Shown here: positions 8,238 to 16,028 of the stretch, in pieces
How positions within the stretch are numbered: the stretch's first letter is position 1
Layout of the letters: each line of letters opens with the position of its first letter
NCBI GenBank assembly: GCA_934464775.1
Contig: CAKSKG010000027.1
Coordinates: 1 to 30,006, forward strand
Source of the DNA: an uncultured Oscillospiraceae bacterium
GTDB lineage: Bacteria; Bacillota; Clostridia; Oscillospirales; Ruminococcaceae
Direction of reading: 5' to 3'
DNA: 30,006 bases
Made by a program: the position numbers and the translations under genes
The notes under the pieces: model-generated
Database searches by the model: none
Seen by the model: only the letters and a program-made list of their open reading frames with translations
Told to the model about the DNA's origin: nothing

Positions 8238-8603
8238 TTATTTGCTTGCTTCGGTCTTGCTGCGGCTGTTTTCCAGCTTTTCCACGATTTTGTCATAGGT
8301 CTTGTACATATTCATTACGGTGTTTTCTATGTAGTAATAATAGATGAGATAGCCCGTTACCAGCAGAAGAAGTATTCCCGCAAGGATAGACACGGAGAGC
8401 AGTCCGTTTGTGACAAATATGCACAGCAGGCTGAAAAACAGGCACATCACCACCATAAATGTCACGATAAGATGCACGAATCTTTCGTGCTGAAAAAACT
8501 GTATCTTTGCGCAGAAATCCTCTTTCAGCTTTGCAAAATCGGTGTTTTCGTCCTCAAGCATTTTATTTACGAGCTTTATATAGCGTGCGATGTATGTTCC
8601 CAT
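8238..8603 (-). CDS. small two-helix membrane protein
   Basis: 121 residues that I do not assign to a named family. An amphipathic, charged N-terminus (about 1-40) is followed by two hydrophobic segments, about residues 42-64 (LIVTFMVVMCLFFSLLCIFV) and 68-90 (VSILAGILLLLVTGYLIYYY), then a charged tail (KTYDKIVEKLENSRSKTEASK region). GGAGGC precedes ATG 8603 and a near-consensus promoter lies 50 bp upstream. It is co-transcribed with the EAL protein gene 18 nt downstream. It could anchor or modulate that protein, but this rests on position only. Confidence 0.7.
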   Translation of the reverse strand: MGTYIARYIKLVNKMLEDENTDFAKLKEDFCAKIQFFQHERFVHLIVTFMVVMCLFFSLLCIFVTNGLLSVSILAGILLLLVTGYLIYYYYIENTVMNMYKTYDKIVEKLENSRSKTEASK

Positions 8604-8651
8604 GATGATAGCCTCCGCAGGAATTGTTTCCCAAGTTTTATTTATATAACT

Positions 8652-8680
8652 ATTATATCACAGTTTTACGGCAATTTCAA
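8652..8680 (-). promoter_or_regulatory. promoter for the membrane protein/EAL pair
   Basis: On the minus strand TTGAAA (8680-8675), 17 bp and TATAAT (8657-8652) lie about 50 bp upstream of the start at 8603. It is divergent from the metG promoter about 100 bp away. Confidence 0.75.
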
Positions 8681-8784
8681 TAAAAATACGCAATTTCTTC
8701 AAAAAATAATTGTCATAATTTTTGTGATAATTGCCTCTGCCTTTAAAATATCAAATTTATTCACCGAAAAAATGAAAACGGCAC

Positions 8785-8813
8785 TTGATTATGGCATAAA
8801 AGTATGTTAAAAT
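8785..8813 (+). promoter_or_regulatory. metG promoter
   Basis: TTGATT (8785-8790), 17 bp and TAAAAT (8808-8813), with a ~65-nt leader to the metG start at 8883. The leader is too short for a T-box. Confidence 0.65.
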
Positions 8814-8882
8814 ATAATTTGTATATTTATGGCGGAAGAAATGCAGTCTGCCGAAAAAAATTGTCAGGGAGGTCTTTTTATA

Positions 8883-10832
8883 ATGGATAAGAAGCCGTTT
8901 TATATTACAACTCCGATCTATTATCCCTCGGGTAATCCTCATATCGGTCACTGCTACACAACAGTAGCCTGTGACTCTATCGCACGTTACAGACGTATGC
9001 AGGGCAGAGATGTCATGTTCCTTACGGGAACCGATGAGCACGGTCTGAAGATCGAAACAAAGGCTAAGGAAAAGGGCGTTACACCCAAGCAGTATGTTGA
9101 TGAGATCGTTGAGATATTCAAGAAGCTCTGGGAGACTATGAATATCAGCTATGACCGCTATATCCGCACCACCGACGATTATCACATCGAGTCCGTTCAG
9201 AAGATATTCAAGGAGCTTTATGACAAGGGCTATATCTACAAGGGAAAGTACAAGGGCAAATACTGCACTCCCTGCGAGAGCTTCTGGACAGAATCACAGC
9301 TCGTAAACGGCAAGTGCCCCGACTGCGGAAGAGACGTTGTCGAGGCAGAAGAGGAAGCGTATTTCTTCAAGATGTCTCCCTTTGCCGACAGGATCGAAAA
9401 GCTTCTGCTTGAGACTGATTATCTCCAGCCCAAGACCCGTGCCGTTGAGCTGGTAAACAACTTCATCAAGCCCGGTCTTGAGGATCTCTGCGTTTCCAGA
9501 ACCTCATTCACATGGGGTATTCCCGTAACATTTGATACAAAGCACGTTATCTATGTATGGGTGGACGCACTTTCAAACTATATCACTGCTCTGGGCTACA
9601 AGAACGAAAAGTATAATGACTATGACAAGTTCTGGCCCGCAGATGTTCATATGGTCGCAAAGGATATCATGAGATTCCATGCTATCATATGGCCTGCTAT
9701 CCTTATGGCGCTGGATCTTCCTCTGCCCAAGCATCTTGCCGTTCACGGCTGGATAACCTTCAACGGACAGAAGATGTCAAAGTCGCTGGGCAATGTTGTT
9801 GATCCCTTTGTACTGGCAGAGCGCTATGGCGCAGACGCTATCAGATACCATATCCTCCGTGAAATGGCTCTGGGTTCGGACAGCTCATTCTCCAACGAGA
9901 TAATGATAAACCGCATCAATTCCGATCTTGCAAACGATCTGGGCAATCTTGTTTCCAGAACCGTTGCTATGGTGATCAAGTATTTTGACGGCACTCTTCC
10001 CGAGGACAGAGAGGCTGATGAGATAGACAATGAGCTTATCGGCATGGCAAGCACTCTTTCCGCAAAGGTTGAGGCTTTCATGGACGAAACTCAGCTGAAC
10101 AATGCTCTTGCGGAGATCTTCAAGGTGATCTCCAGAGCAAACAAGTATATCGATGAAACAGCTCCCTGGACGCTGGCAAAGGACGAGAGCAAAAAGGCAA
10201 GACTTGCAACAGTAATGTACAATCTGCTTGAAGCTATCAGAATCTCCACAACACTCCTCAGCTGCTTCATGCCCACAACAATGCCTAAGGTATGGGCGCA
10301 GACAGGTGTTTCCGAGGATATGGTAACATATGAAAATGCCTGCCGCTTCGGCGTTCTTCCCGCTGATGTAACTGTTACAAAGGGCGACGTTCTCTTCCCA
10401 AGGATCGACGTTAACAAGGAGATCGACGAGCTTAATGCGATGATAAAGGCAAATGCCCCCGCAGAGGAGAGTGCCGATGAGGACAAGGCTAATCTTGTGC
10501 CTATCCTTGATACTATCAGCATTGATGATTTTGCAAAGGTCGATCTTCGTGTTGCGGAGGTAAAGCAGTGCGAAAAGGTCAAGAAGGCAAAGAAGCTTCT
10601 GAAGCTTATCCTTGATGACGGCTTCGGCGAGAGACAGGTTGTTTCGGGCATTGCAAAGTGGTATGCTCCCGAGGATCTTATCGGCAAAAAGGTCATTGTT
10701 GTTGCGAACCTTGCTCCTGCAAAGCTTTGCGGCGAGGAGAGCGCAGGCATGATCGTTGCGGCAGATGTTGGTGAGGACGCAAAGGTCATCTTTGTTGATA
10801 AGGATATCCCTAACGGCAGTAAGCTTAGATAA
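8883..10832 (+). CDS. metG: methionyl-tRNA synthetase
   Basis: Charges tRNA-Met with methionine in the cytoplasm. The start is ATG 8883 (MDKKPFYITTPIYYPSGNPH) behind AGGGAGG; an in-frame ATG at 8829 has no comparable site and adds a non-conserved tail. The 649-residue class I enzyme has HIGH at 20-23, a zinc knuckle with C128, C131, C145 and C148, KMSKS at 297-301, a helical anticodon-binding domain at about 390-510, and a C-terminal Trbp111/EMAP-like tRNA-binding domain at about 548-649 (KVDLRVAEVKQCEKV). It has its own promoter and is followed by a hairpin, so it is probably monocistronic. Confidence 0.97.
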   Translation: MDKKPFYITTPIYYPSGNPHIGHCYTTVACDSIARYRRMQGRDVMFLTGTDEHGLKIETKAKEKGVTPKQYVDEIVEIFKKLWETMNISYDRYIRTTDDYHIESVQKIFKELYDKGYIYKGKYKGKYCTPCESFWTESQLVNGKCPDCGRDVVEAEEEAYFFKMSPFADRIEKLLLETDYLQPKTRAVELVNNFIKPGLEDLCVSRTSFTWGIPVTFDTKHVIYVWVDALSNYITALGYKNEKYNDYDKFWPADVHMVAKDIMRFHAIIWPAILMALDLPLPKHLAVHGWITFNGQKMSKSLGNVVDPFVLAERYGADAIRYHILREMALGSDSSFSNEIMINRINSDLANDLGNLVSRTVAMVIKYFDGTLPEDREADEIDNELIGMASTLSAKVEAFMDETQLNNALAEIFKVISRANKYIDETAPWTLAKDESKKARLATVMYNLLEAIRISTTLLSCFMPTTMPKVWAQTGVSEDMVTYENACRFGVLPADVTVTKGDVLFPRIDVNKEIDELNAMIKANAPAEESADEDKANLVPILDTISIDDFAKVDLRVAEVKQCEKVKKAKKLLKLILDDGFGERQVVSGIAKWYAPEDLIGKKVIVVANLAPAKLCGEESAGMIVAADVGEDAKVIFVDKDIPNGSKLR

Positions 10833-10878
10833 AAGCTTGCCTCATCACTATTTTTAAAAAGCGTAATTATGATATTCG

Positions 10879-10911
10879 GTCAGCTGTATACAATCAATGT
10901 GTACGGCTGAC
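10879..10911 (+). terminator. hairpin between metG and tatD
   Basis: GTCAGCTGTATAC (10879-10891) pairs with 10899-10911 with two mismatches around a 7-nt loop. The downstream tract (TGTTCTGTTG) is only moderately T-rich, so it may be a weak terminator or an RNA-stabilizing hairpin. Confidence 0.45.
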
Positions 10912-10948
10912 TGTTCTGTTGTGATGTACCGAAAGGAAAAGTAGATCA

Positions 10949-11716
10949 ATGCTTGAATATATAGATTCCCACGCTCATTATTACAGCGAGGAATTTGATG
11001 CCGACCGTGATGAGCTGCTGAAAAGCATTCATGAGGGCGGCGTAAAGCGTATAATAAATATCGGCTGCTCCGCTGAAAGCTCACGGCAGTCGGTCGGGCT
11101 GGCAGAAAAGTATGATTTTATCTATGCTGCCGTGGGTATCCACCCAGAAGAAGCAAATACCGTGAAGCCCGAGGATATTGATACGATAAAGCAGCTGTGC
11201 GGTCATGAAAAGACGGTGGCTGTGGGTGAGATCGGTCTGGATTATCATTATGAGGGCTATGACCGTGAAAAGCAGATCGCACTTTTTGAGCTTCAGCTTG
11301 AAATGGCAAAGGAGCTTGATCTGCCTGTGATAATCCATTCACGAGATGCTGTTGAGGACACGATGAATGTGCTGAAAAAGCACCGTCCCAAGGGAGTTGT
11401 TCACTGCTATACGGGCAGTGCCGAAACCGCAAAGGAAATACTCAGGTTGGGAATGTATCTGGGATTTACGGGCGTTCTCACTTTTAAAAATGCAAGAAAG
11501 GCGGTTGAGACTGTGCGTGTTGCGCCTATGGACAGGCTGCTGCTTGAAACGGACTGCCCCTATATGGCGCCCGAACCGTTCAGAGGAAAGCGCAGCGACA
11601 GCAGCATGATAGTAAAGGTAATAGACAAAATGGCAGAGATAAAGGGCATTTCTCCCGAAGAGGCAGCCGCAGCCGCCACGGAGAACACATACAGGCTCTT
11701 TAATAGACTTAGATGA
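10949..11716 (+). CDS. tatD: TatD-family metal-dependent deoxyribonuclease
   Basis: A 255-residue TatD-type amidohydrolase-fold nuclease, in the family implicated in 3'-5' DNA processing and often annotated YcfH/TatD. Metal ligands expected for the family are visible: H8 and H10 (DSHAH), E94 (VGEIGLDYH), H130 (VIIHSRDA), H152 (VHCYTG) and D202 (LLETDCPYMAP). AAAGGAAAAG lies before ATG 10949. It follows metG, an order common in Gram-positive genomes, where TatD often sits next to metS. Its last codons overlap the azlC start by 4 nt (ATGA), so azlC and azlD are probably co-transcribed with it. Confidence 0.92.
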   Translation: MLEYIDSHAHYYSEEFDADRDELLKSIHEGGVKRIINIGCSAESSRQSVGLAEKYDFIYAAVGIHPEEANTVKPEDIDTIKQLCGHEKTVAVGEIGLDYHYEGYDREKQIALFELQLEMAKELDLPVIIHSRDAVEDTMNVLKKHRPKGVVHCYTGSAETAKEILRLGMYLGFTGVLTFKNARKAVETVRVAPMDRLLLETDCPYMAPEPFRGKRSDSSMIVKVIDKMAEIKGISPEEAAAAATENTYRLFNRLR

Positions 11717-12429
11717 ACGCAGGAGTAAAATTCAAGGACGGCTTCCGTGACGGAATCCCTATCGGACTGGGATATCTTTCCGTTTCGTTCGGAGTCGGCA
11801 TTCTTGCGGCTAACAGCGGAATGAGCGTTCTTGCGGCAACGTTTTTCTCGCTGTTCAATCTTACATCGGCAGGAGAGGTGGCTGCCATATCAATTGTTGC
11901 GGCAGGCGGAAGCTACGCCGAAATGGCGCTGGCACAGCTTGTCATTAACATGAGATATGCGCTTATGAGCCTTTCGCTGTCACAGAAAACGGACAAAAGC
12001 TTCACGCTTCTGCACAGACTCACCACGTCCTATGCGATCACCGATGAAATATTTGCGGTGGCTGCGGGAAAATCAAGAATAAACTGCCGATATATGTACG
12101 GGCTTATGATACTTCCCGTTGTATGCTGGACGGCAGGAACATTTCTGGGTGCGGCGGCAGGCTCGGTTCTTCCCGAGATAGTGAAGAATGCGCTGGGGCT
12201 GGCGATATACGGAATGTTCATTGCGATAGTTATTCCTCCCGCAAAAAAGAACAGGGGAGTTGCTTTCTCGGCGATACTTGCCGTTGTTATCAGCGTGCTG
12301 ATATATTATGTTCCGATATTCGGCGGCATTTCATCGGGATTCTCCGTTATCATATGTGCTGTCATTGCATCGGCGGCGGCAGCGATACTGTTCCCCGTGC
12401 CCGACAGTGAAGAGGAGGAAGTGGAATGA
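11713..12429 (+). CDS. azlC: AzlC-family branched-chain amino acid exporter, large subunit
   Basis: A 238-residue integral membrane protein of the AzlC family (LIV-E exporters). The N-terminus FKDGFRDGIPIGLGYLSVSF is characteristic. About six to seven hydrophobic segments follow, along with the conserved central NMRYALMSLSLS segment and the C-terminal PDSEEEE tail. It works with the small subunit encoded next. ATG 11713 overlaps the tatD stop by 4 nt and its own stop overlaps azlD by 4 nt, so the three genes are translationally coupled. The substrate (valine, leucine, isoleucine or an analogue) is inferred from the family. Confidence 0.92.
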   Translation: MNAGVKFKDGFRDGIPIGLGYLSVSFGVGILAANSGMSVLAATFFSLFNLTSAGEVAAISIVAAGGSYAEMALAQLVINMRYALMSLSLSQKTDKSFTLLHRLTTSYAITDEIFAVAAGKSRINCRYMYGLMILPVVCWTAGTFLGAAAGSVLPEIVKNALGLAIYGMFIAIVIPPAKKNRGVAFSAILAVVISVLIYYVPIFGGISSGFSVIICAVIASAAAAILFPVPDSEEEEVE

Positions 12430-12749
12430 GCGGAAATATTGTGATATATATTGCCGTTTCGGCAGGCGTTACATATCTTATCAGAATGCTGCCGTCGGTG
12501 ATATTCAGAAAGAAGATCAAATCGAAATTTGCCCGGAGCTTTCTTTTCTACGTGCCTTATGCGGTGCTGGGAGCAATGACTATCCCTGCGGTTTTCTATG
12601 CCACGGGAAGCATTGTTACTTCGGTGATAGGACTTGCGGTGGCGGTGATACTTGCTTTTAAGGAAAAATCGCTTATTACCGTTGCGCTTTGCTCCTGCGG
12701 AGCGGCTCTTATCGCAGAGGCTGTTTGCAGGTATCTTTTGAATATGTAA
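12426..12749 (+). CDS. azlD: AzlD-family small exporter subunit
   Basis: 107 residues with four hydrophobic segments, the size and pattern of AzlD, the obligatory partner of AzlC. The segment VTYLIRMLPSVIFRKKI near residue 20 is typical, including the conserved R-x-LP motif. ATG 12426 overlaps the azlC stop codon. It is followed by an intrinsic terminator that closes the metG-tatD-azl side and faces the convergent HAD gene. Confidence 0.9.
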   Translation: MSGNIVIYIAVSAGVTYLIRMLPSVIFRKKIKSKFARSFLFYVPYAVLGAMTIPAVFYATGSIVTSVIGLAVAVILAFKEKSLITVALCSCGAALIAEAVCRYLLNM

Positions 12750-12754
12750 AAATA

Positions 12755-12801
12755 AAAAAGCTGATATTTTCAACATATGCGTTTGAAAATATCAGCTTTT
12801 T
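12755..12801. terminator. bidirectional terminator after azlD
   Basis: A perfect 19-bp stem with AAAAAGCTGATATTTTCAA (12755-12773) and its complement (12783-12801). A and T tracts lie on the two sides, so it can serve both azlD and the convergent HAD gene. Confidence 0.88.
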
Positions 12802-12803
12802 GC

Positions 12804-12818
12804 TTTTAGAGGTGACCT
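12804..12818. repeat. second copy of the 15-bp sequence at 60-74
   Basis: TTTTAGAGGTGACCT again, placed exactly between the bidirectional terminator and the stop codon of the HAD gene. See 60-74. Confidence 0.3.
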
Positions 12819-13444
12819 TAAATATTTTTCAGTTCCGCAAGCTCGGCAAAGGAGCTTATCCCGGCAAGAAAACGGTCGGCTTTTCCGAAGCCGTATGCCG
12901 CATGGACAAATTCTGCTCCCGCATAATATGCGCTGTCGCAGTCGCCCTGTGTATCGCCCACATAAACCGCACTTTTTATATCGTTTCTTTTGATTATCAG
13001 CTTTATATTGTCACCCTTGCAGAGAGTATTGTCGCCCCAGCAGAGGTGATCCTCAAAATATTCATGGAGCTTGTAATAATCAAGAAAAGCTTCGATATAG
13101 CCCTGCTGGCAGTTGCTTACTATGAAAAGGCGGTGGTTTTTGCGGAGCTTTTTCAGTGTGTTTTCCAGCTCGGGATACAATATTCCGCCGTGAATGCGGA
13201 GATAGTCATTTTCATGGCTGCCGCATTTGTCCATTATCTCCATGCGGCGCTCCTTGCTTACAGTGCCGAAAAATCTGTCGGCTATAACGTCCATTGTAAG
13301 CCCCATTATGCTTTGGATATCCGCCGCTGTAAGGGTGATATCCACATCGGGCAGGGTTTTTATTACTTCATTCCATGAATCGGCAACGCTTTTGGAGCTG
13401 TCCCAGAGAGTGCCGTCCATATCAAAGATGATGCTTTCGTACAT
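12818..13444 (-). CDS. HAD-superfamily phosphatase
   Basis: A 208-residue haloacid dehalogenase hydrolase of the phosphoglycolate phosphatase/beta-phosphoglucomutase type. Motif I is FDMDGTLWD (D8 nucleophile, D10), motif II is FIVSNC, a Lys lies in the motif III region (CKGDN) and motif IV is VGDTQGDCDSA. A helical cap domain occupies about residues 15-85. The substrate cannot be read from the sequence. GGCGGAAAG precedes ATG 13444, only 18 nt after the stop of the GGDEF gene, so the two are probably one transcript. Confidence 0.88.
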   Translation of the reverse strand: MYESIIFDMDGTLWDSSKSVADSWNEVIKTLPDVDITLTAADIQSIMGLTMDVIADRFFGTVSKERRMEIMDKCGSHENDYLRIHGGILYPELENTLKKLRKNHRLFIVSNCQQGYIEAFLDYYKLHEYFEDHLCWGDNTLCKGDNIKLIIKRNDIKSAVYVGDTQGDCDSAYYAGAEFVHAAYGFGKADRFLAGISSFAELAELKNI

Positions 13445-13462
13445 ATTATATCTTTCCGCCGT

Positions 13463-14794
13463 TCAGACGCTCATTCTTCTGCTGCGCTGATCGGCATTTT
13501 TCTTATAGTATTCCTTCTTTGTCTCATACATGAGCTTGTCCGCATTCGCCACAAGCTCCTCAACTCTGCGGATCCTGTCTGTCCAGAGATATCCTGCGGA
13601 AGCGGAGGAATCGGCAGTCCAGCCCGATTCAAGCTGCACCGAAAGCTTGTCAAAATCATCTTTGGAGATGTCCTTTATAAACACAACAAATTCATCTCCG
13701 CCTACACGGAAAACATTGTCCCCGAAGATGTTTTTCAGCTTGTCGGCAATGCTTTTTATCAGCTTGTCGCCCTGCTCATGACCGTGAAGATCGTTTGTGC
13801 GCTTCAAACCGTTTATATCGGCAAAAACAATGCCCACCGAGGTGTTCGGCTTTTTCTCAAGACGGGTCATTTCCTCAACATATGCATAGCGGTTCTTAGT
13901 TCCGGTAAGAGTGTCACGGAAGCTGAGCTCATAAAGACGGGCTGTATTTTTCCTCTTCTGGATATCATTGAAGATGAACGCCGCCGCGGAACGGAGCAGT
14001 ATCAGCGTATCGGTATGCTCTGTAGGATTGTCTACTCCAAGGAAGCCGCAGAGCTGACCTTTATAAAAAAAAGGCGCAGCCATAAGGGAGTCAATGCCCT
14101 GAAGCTCCAGCAGACGGTATTCCTCCGAGGATTTATCCACCTCGCCGCCTGTGACCGATGTGATGAAAAATTCTCCCTGTGACATGAATCTGGGGATCCA
14201 GCGGTCAATGACGGAAATATCAACGTCACGGAGCAGATCTATCTGCGGTGTTATGCCGTTTTTGCACCATTCATAGGTGTTGTGGATAAGGGTCGCATCG
14301 CTGTCAAATTCAAAGATATATGATCTGTCCGCTTTATGATAGCCTGCTATCACGGACAGCATTTTGTTTATTGCTTTGTCGGCATCGTCATATTTATTTA
14401 GCATCTGAATGCAGTCAACAAGTATGCCGTTTATCTCCGACTGTTTTTTAAGGTCATCAAATGAACTGCGGAAGCGTGTAACATCACGGACAGCACAAAG
14501 ACGTGTTTTTGTTCCGTTCATATCAAATGCCTTGAAACGCAGCACCCAGATATTTTTGCTGTCTATGTAATTGTCTCTGACAGTTGATCTTTCGCCAAGA
14601 TCGTTGAAAGCGACACATTTTTCGCAGGGAGCGTCTTTTCCGTATATTGCCTTATAGCATGGCAGATCGGTCTTATCGTTCAGACCGAATCTTTCCTTTG
14701 CGGCTTTGTTTGCATACAGCAGGCTGTATTTGTTGTCTGTGATATAAATGCCCTCGTCAATATTGTTGAGGATAGATTCAGAAATGTTGTACAT
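13463..14794 (-). CDS. PAS-GAF-GGDEF diguanylate cyclase
   Basis: A 443-residue cytoplasmic protein predicted to make c-di-GMP from two GTP. It has an N-terminal PAS domain (about 1-108, with Cys46, Cys57 and Cys60 in CYKAIYGKDAPCEKC), a GAF domain (about 125-280) and a GGDEF domain (about 288-435). The active motif GGDEF at 365-369 is intact, as are the upstream FADINGLKRTND and GHEQGD nucleotide and metal segments. The RxxD inhibitory site is incomplete: the Asp is present (D359) but Ile replaces the Arg, so product inhibition through that site is unlikely. The clustered cysteines could sense redox state or bind a metal (inference). The ribosome binding site is weak. Confidence 0.9.
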   Translation of the reverse strand: MYNISESILNNIDEGIYITDNKYSLLYANKAAKERFGLNDKTDLPCYKAIYGKDAPCEKCVAFNDLGERSTVRDNYIDSKNIWVLRFKAFDMNGTKTRLCAVRDVTRFRSSFDDLKKQSEINGILVDCIQMLNKYDDADKAINKMLSVIAGYHKADRSYIFEFDSDATLIHNTYEWCKNGITPQIDLLRDVDISVIDRWIPRFMSQGEFFITSVTGGEVDKSSEEYRLLELQGIDSLMAAPFFYKGQLCGFLGVDNPTEHTDTLILLRSAAAFIFNDIQKRKNTARLYELSFRDTLTGTKNRYAYVEEMTRLEKKPNTSVGIVFADINGLKRTNDLHGHEQGDKLIKSIADKLKNIFGDNVFRVGGDEFVVFIKDISKDDFDKLSVQLESGWTADSSASAGYLWTDRIRRVEELVANADKLMYETKKEYYKKNADQRSRRMSV

Positions 14795-14920
14795 ATAAGT
14801 TTCGCTTTCTGTTTCGGGTTTATACTTCTATTCATATCGTATATCGGCAGAAAATATCATAAATGCAGTACGGAAATAAAATATACACAAAATATTTGCA
14901 TATATGTCAAAAAACAAATA

Positions 14921-15811
14921 TTAAGGCAGAATGCTGCCGAGAAAATCCTCCGGGGAGCGTCCCCAGGGACGGTTGTATCGGTCGATAAAAAGGGTGTCTC
15001 CCTCGGATATTTCTCCGAATGAGATATTATTGGGGCGCTCATAGCAGGTGAAAAGGATATTATATCCGTTTTCGCCGAGTATGGTGCTGCTGCCCTCGGA
15101 GATATAGCCGTAGGGATAGGCGAAAATATTTGTGTCAATACCGCAGCGGTCGGCAAGAAAACGTCGGTTTTCGATGCAGTCGGCGGAAAAGGCGGTGTAA
15201 TAATCGCTTTTCGATTCCCATGATATTTTGCTGCACCCACGTCTGCGGTCAAGGCTGTGCATTGCATAGGTATGTGAGCCGATCTCGAATCTGCCGCTGT
15301 TTTCAAGCTCGCATATCTCTTCGGGGGTGAGATATGCATAGGCAGGGGAGTGATCGTTGTATTCCTCCGACTTTTCCGAATAGCTGCCGACGATATTCAT
15401 TACCGCGCACATATCATATTTTTCCAGAACGGGCAGCGCATAGGTCAGTACGTTTAAGAAGCCGTCATCAAAGGTTATCATCACGGGATTTTCGGGAAGA
15501 ACGTTTTTTCCGCAGGCATAGCCGTAGACCTCTGCGGCGGAAACCGTATTATATCCGCTGTCATGAAGATATTTCATGTCAAGCTCAAAATCTTCGGGAA
15601 GAAAAACATATTCTCCCGCACGCTTCGGACTGTCCGCAAGGCTGTGATACATAAGCACGGTAAATTCGGTGCTCGGCTGTTCGGGGACTGCCGAAGCGGG
15701 AATAATCTCTCTGCCGTCGGGAAATGTCACAAAGGGAAGTGCCGCAAGACCTGCCGCAAGAACGGCAGCGGCGGCAATATATATCGGACGCAGCTTTATA
15801 CATATATACAT
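14921..15811 (-). CDS. membrane-anchored polysaccharide deacetylase (CE4)
   Basis: A 296-residue NodB-fold deacetylase that probably removes acetyl groups from cell-wall or extracellular polysaccharide. The start is set at ATG 15811 (MYICIKLRPIYIAAAAVLA) behind GGGTGAT; the longer frame to 15958 runs into the repeat element and is not plausible. A signal anchor covers residues about 9-29. The NodB domain has MITFDDG (D115, D116), EIGSHTYAMHS (metal ligands H180, H185) and FAYPYG. All catalytic motifs are present. It stands alone, and the 163-bp palindromic element occupies the region 55-217 bp upstream where a promoter might lie. No clear promoter is seen between the element and the start. 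Confidence 0.88.
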   Translation of the reverse strand: MYICIKLRPIYIAAAAVLAAGLAALPFVTFPDGREIIPASAVPEQPSTEFTVLMYHSLADSPKRAGEYVFLPEDFELDMKYLHDSGYNTVSAAEVYGYACGKNVLPENPVMITFDDGFLNVLTYALPVLEKYDMCAVMNIVGSYSEKSEEYNDHSPAYAYLTPEEICELENSGRFEIGSHTYAMHSLDRRRGCSKISWESKSDYYTAFSADCIENRRFLADRCGIDTNIFAYPYGYISEGSSTILGENGYNILFTCYERPNNISFGEISEGDTLFIDRYNRPWGRSPEDFLGSILP

Positions 15812-15865
15812 AATATCACCCGATATATATTGTATTTCGGTAAGCTTTGTGATATTACTGCTTTT

Positions 15866-16028
15866 AGAACCTGTCTTCATAAGAAATGTATGCGGATTTT
15901 CGAGCATAATTTTGTTGCAGACAAGGCAAAAATCCGCAGGCGTGCTGTCGCACGGCAAGGATTTTTAACGCAGTATGCGGCAAAATTTGCCGAAAAGACG
16001 TGTGCATATGCTTATGAAGACAGGTTCT
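15866..16028. mobile_element. 163-bp MITE-like palindromic element
   Basis: Perfect 18-bp terminal inverted repeats, AGAACCTGTCTTCATAAG (15866-15883) and its complement (16011-16028), bound a sequence that itself folds into one long imperfect hairpin. Inner pairs include AAAAATCC/GGATTTTT and a GCGTGC-TGTC-GCACG tip. It has no coding capacity. If the element is taken as 15867-16027, both flanks read TTA, consistent with a 3-bp target duplication. On the right side TTA is the complement of the TAA stop codon of the precorrin-2 dehydrogenase gene. A non-autonomous element mobilized elsewhere in the genome is the best reading. A structured intergenic RNA is the alternative. Confidence 0.75.

Noticed and set aside
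7992..8810. A 272-codon plus-strand frame opposite the EAL and membrane protein genes
   Set aside because: Antisense to two supported genes and their promoter; no ribosome binding site or domain.
8814..8882. Possible T-box or SAM riboswitch before metG
   Set aside because: The leader after the promoter is only about 65 nt, with no specifier stem or terminator structure.
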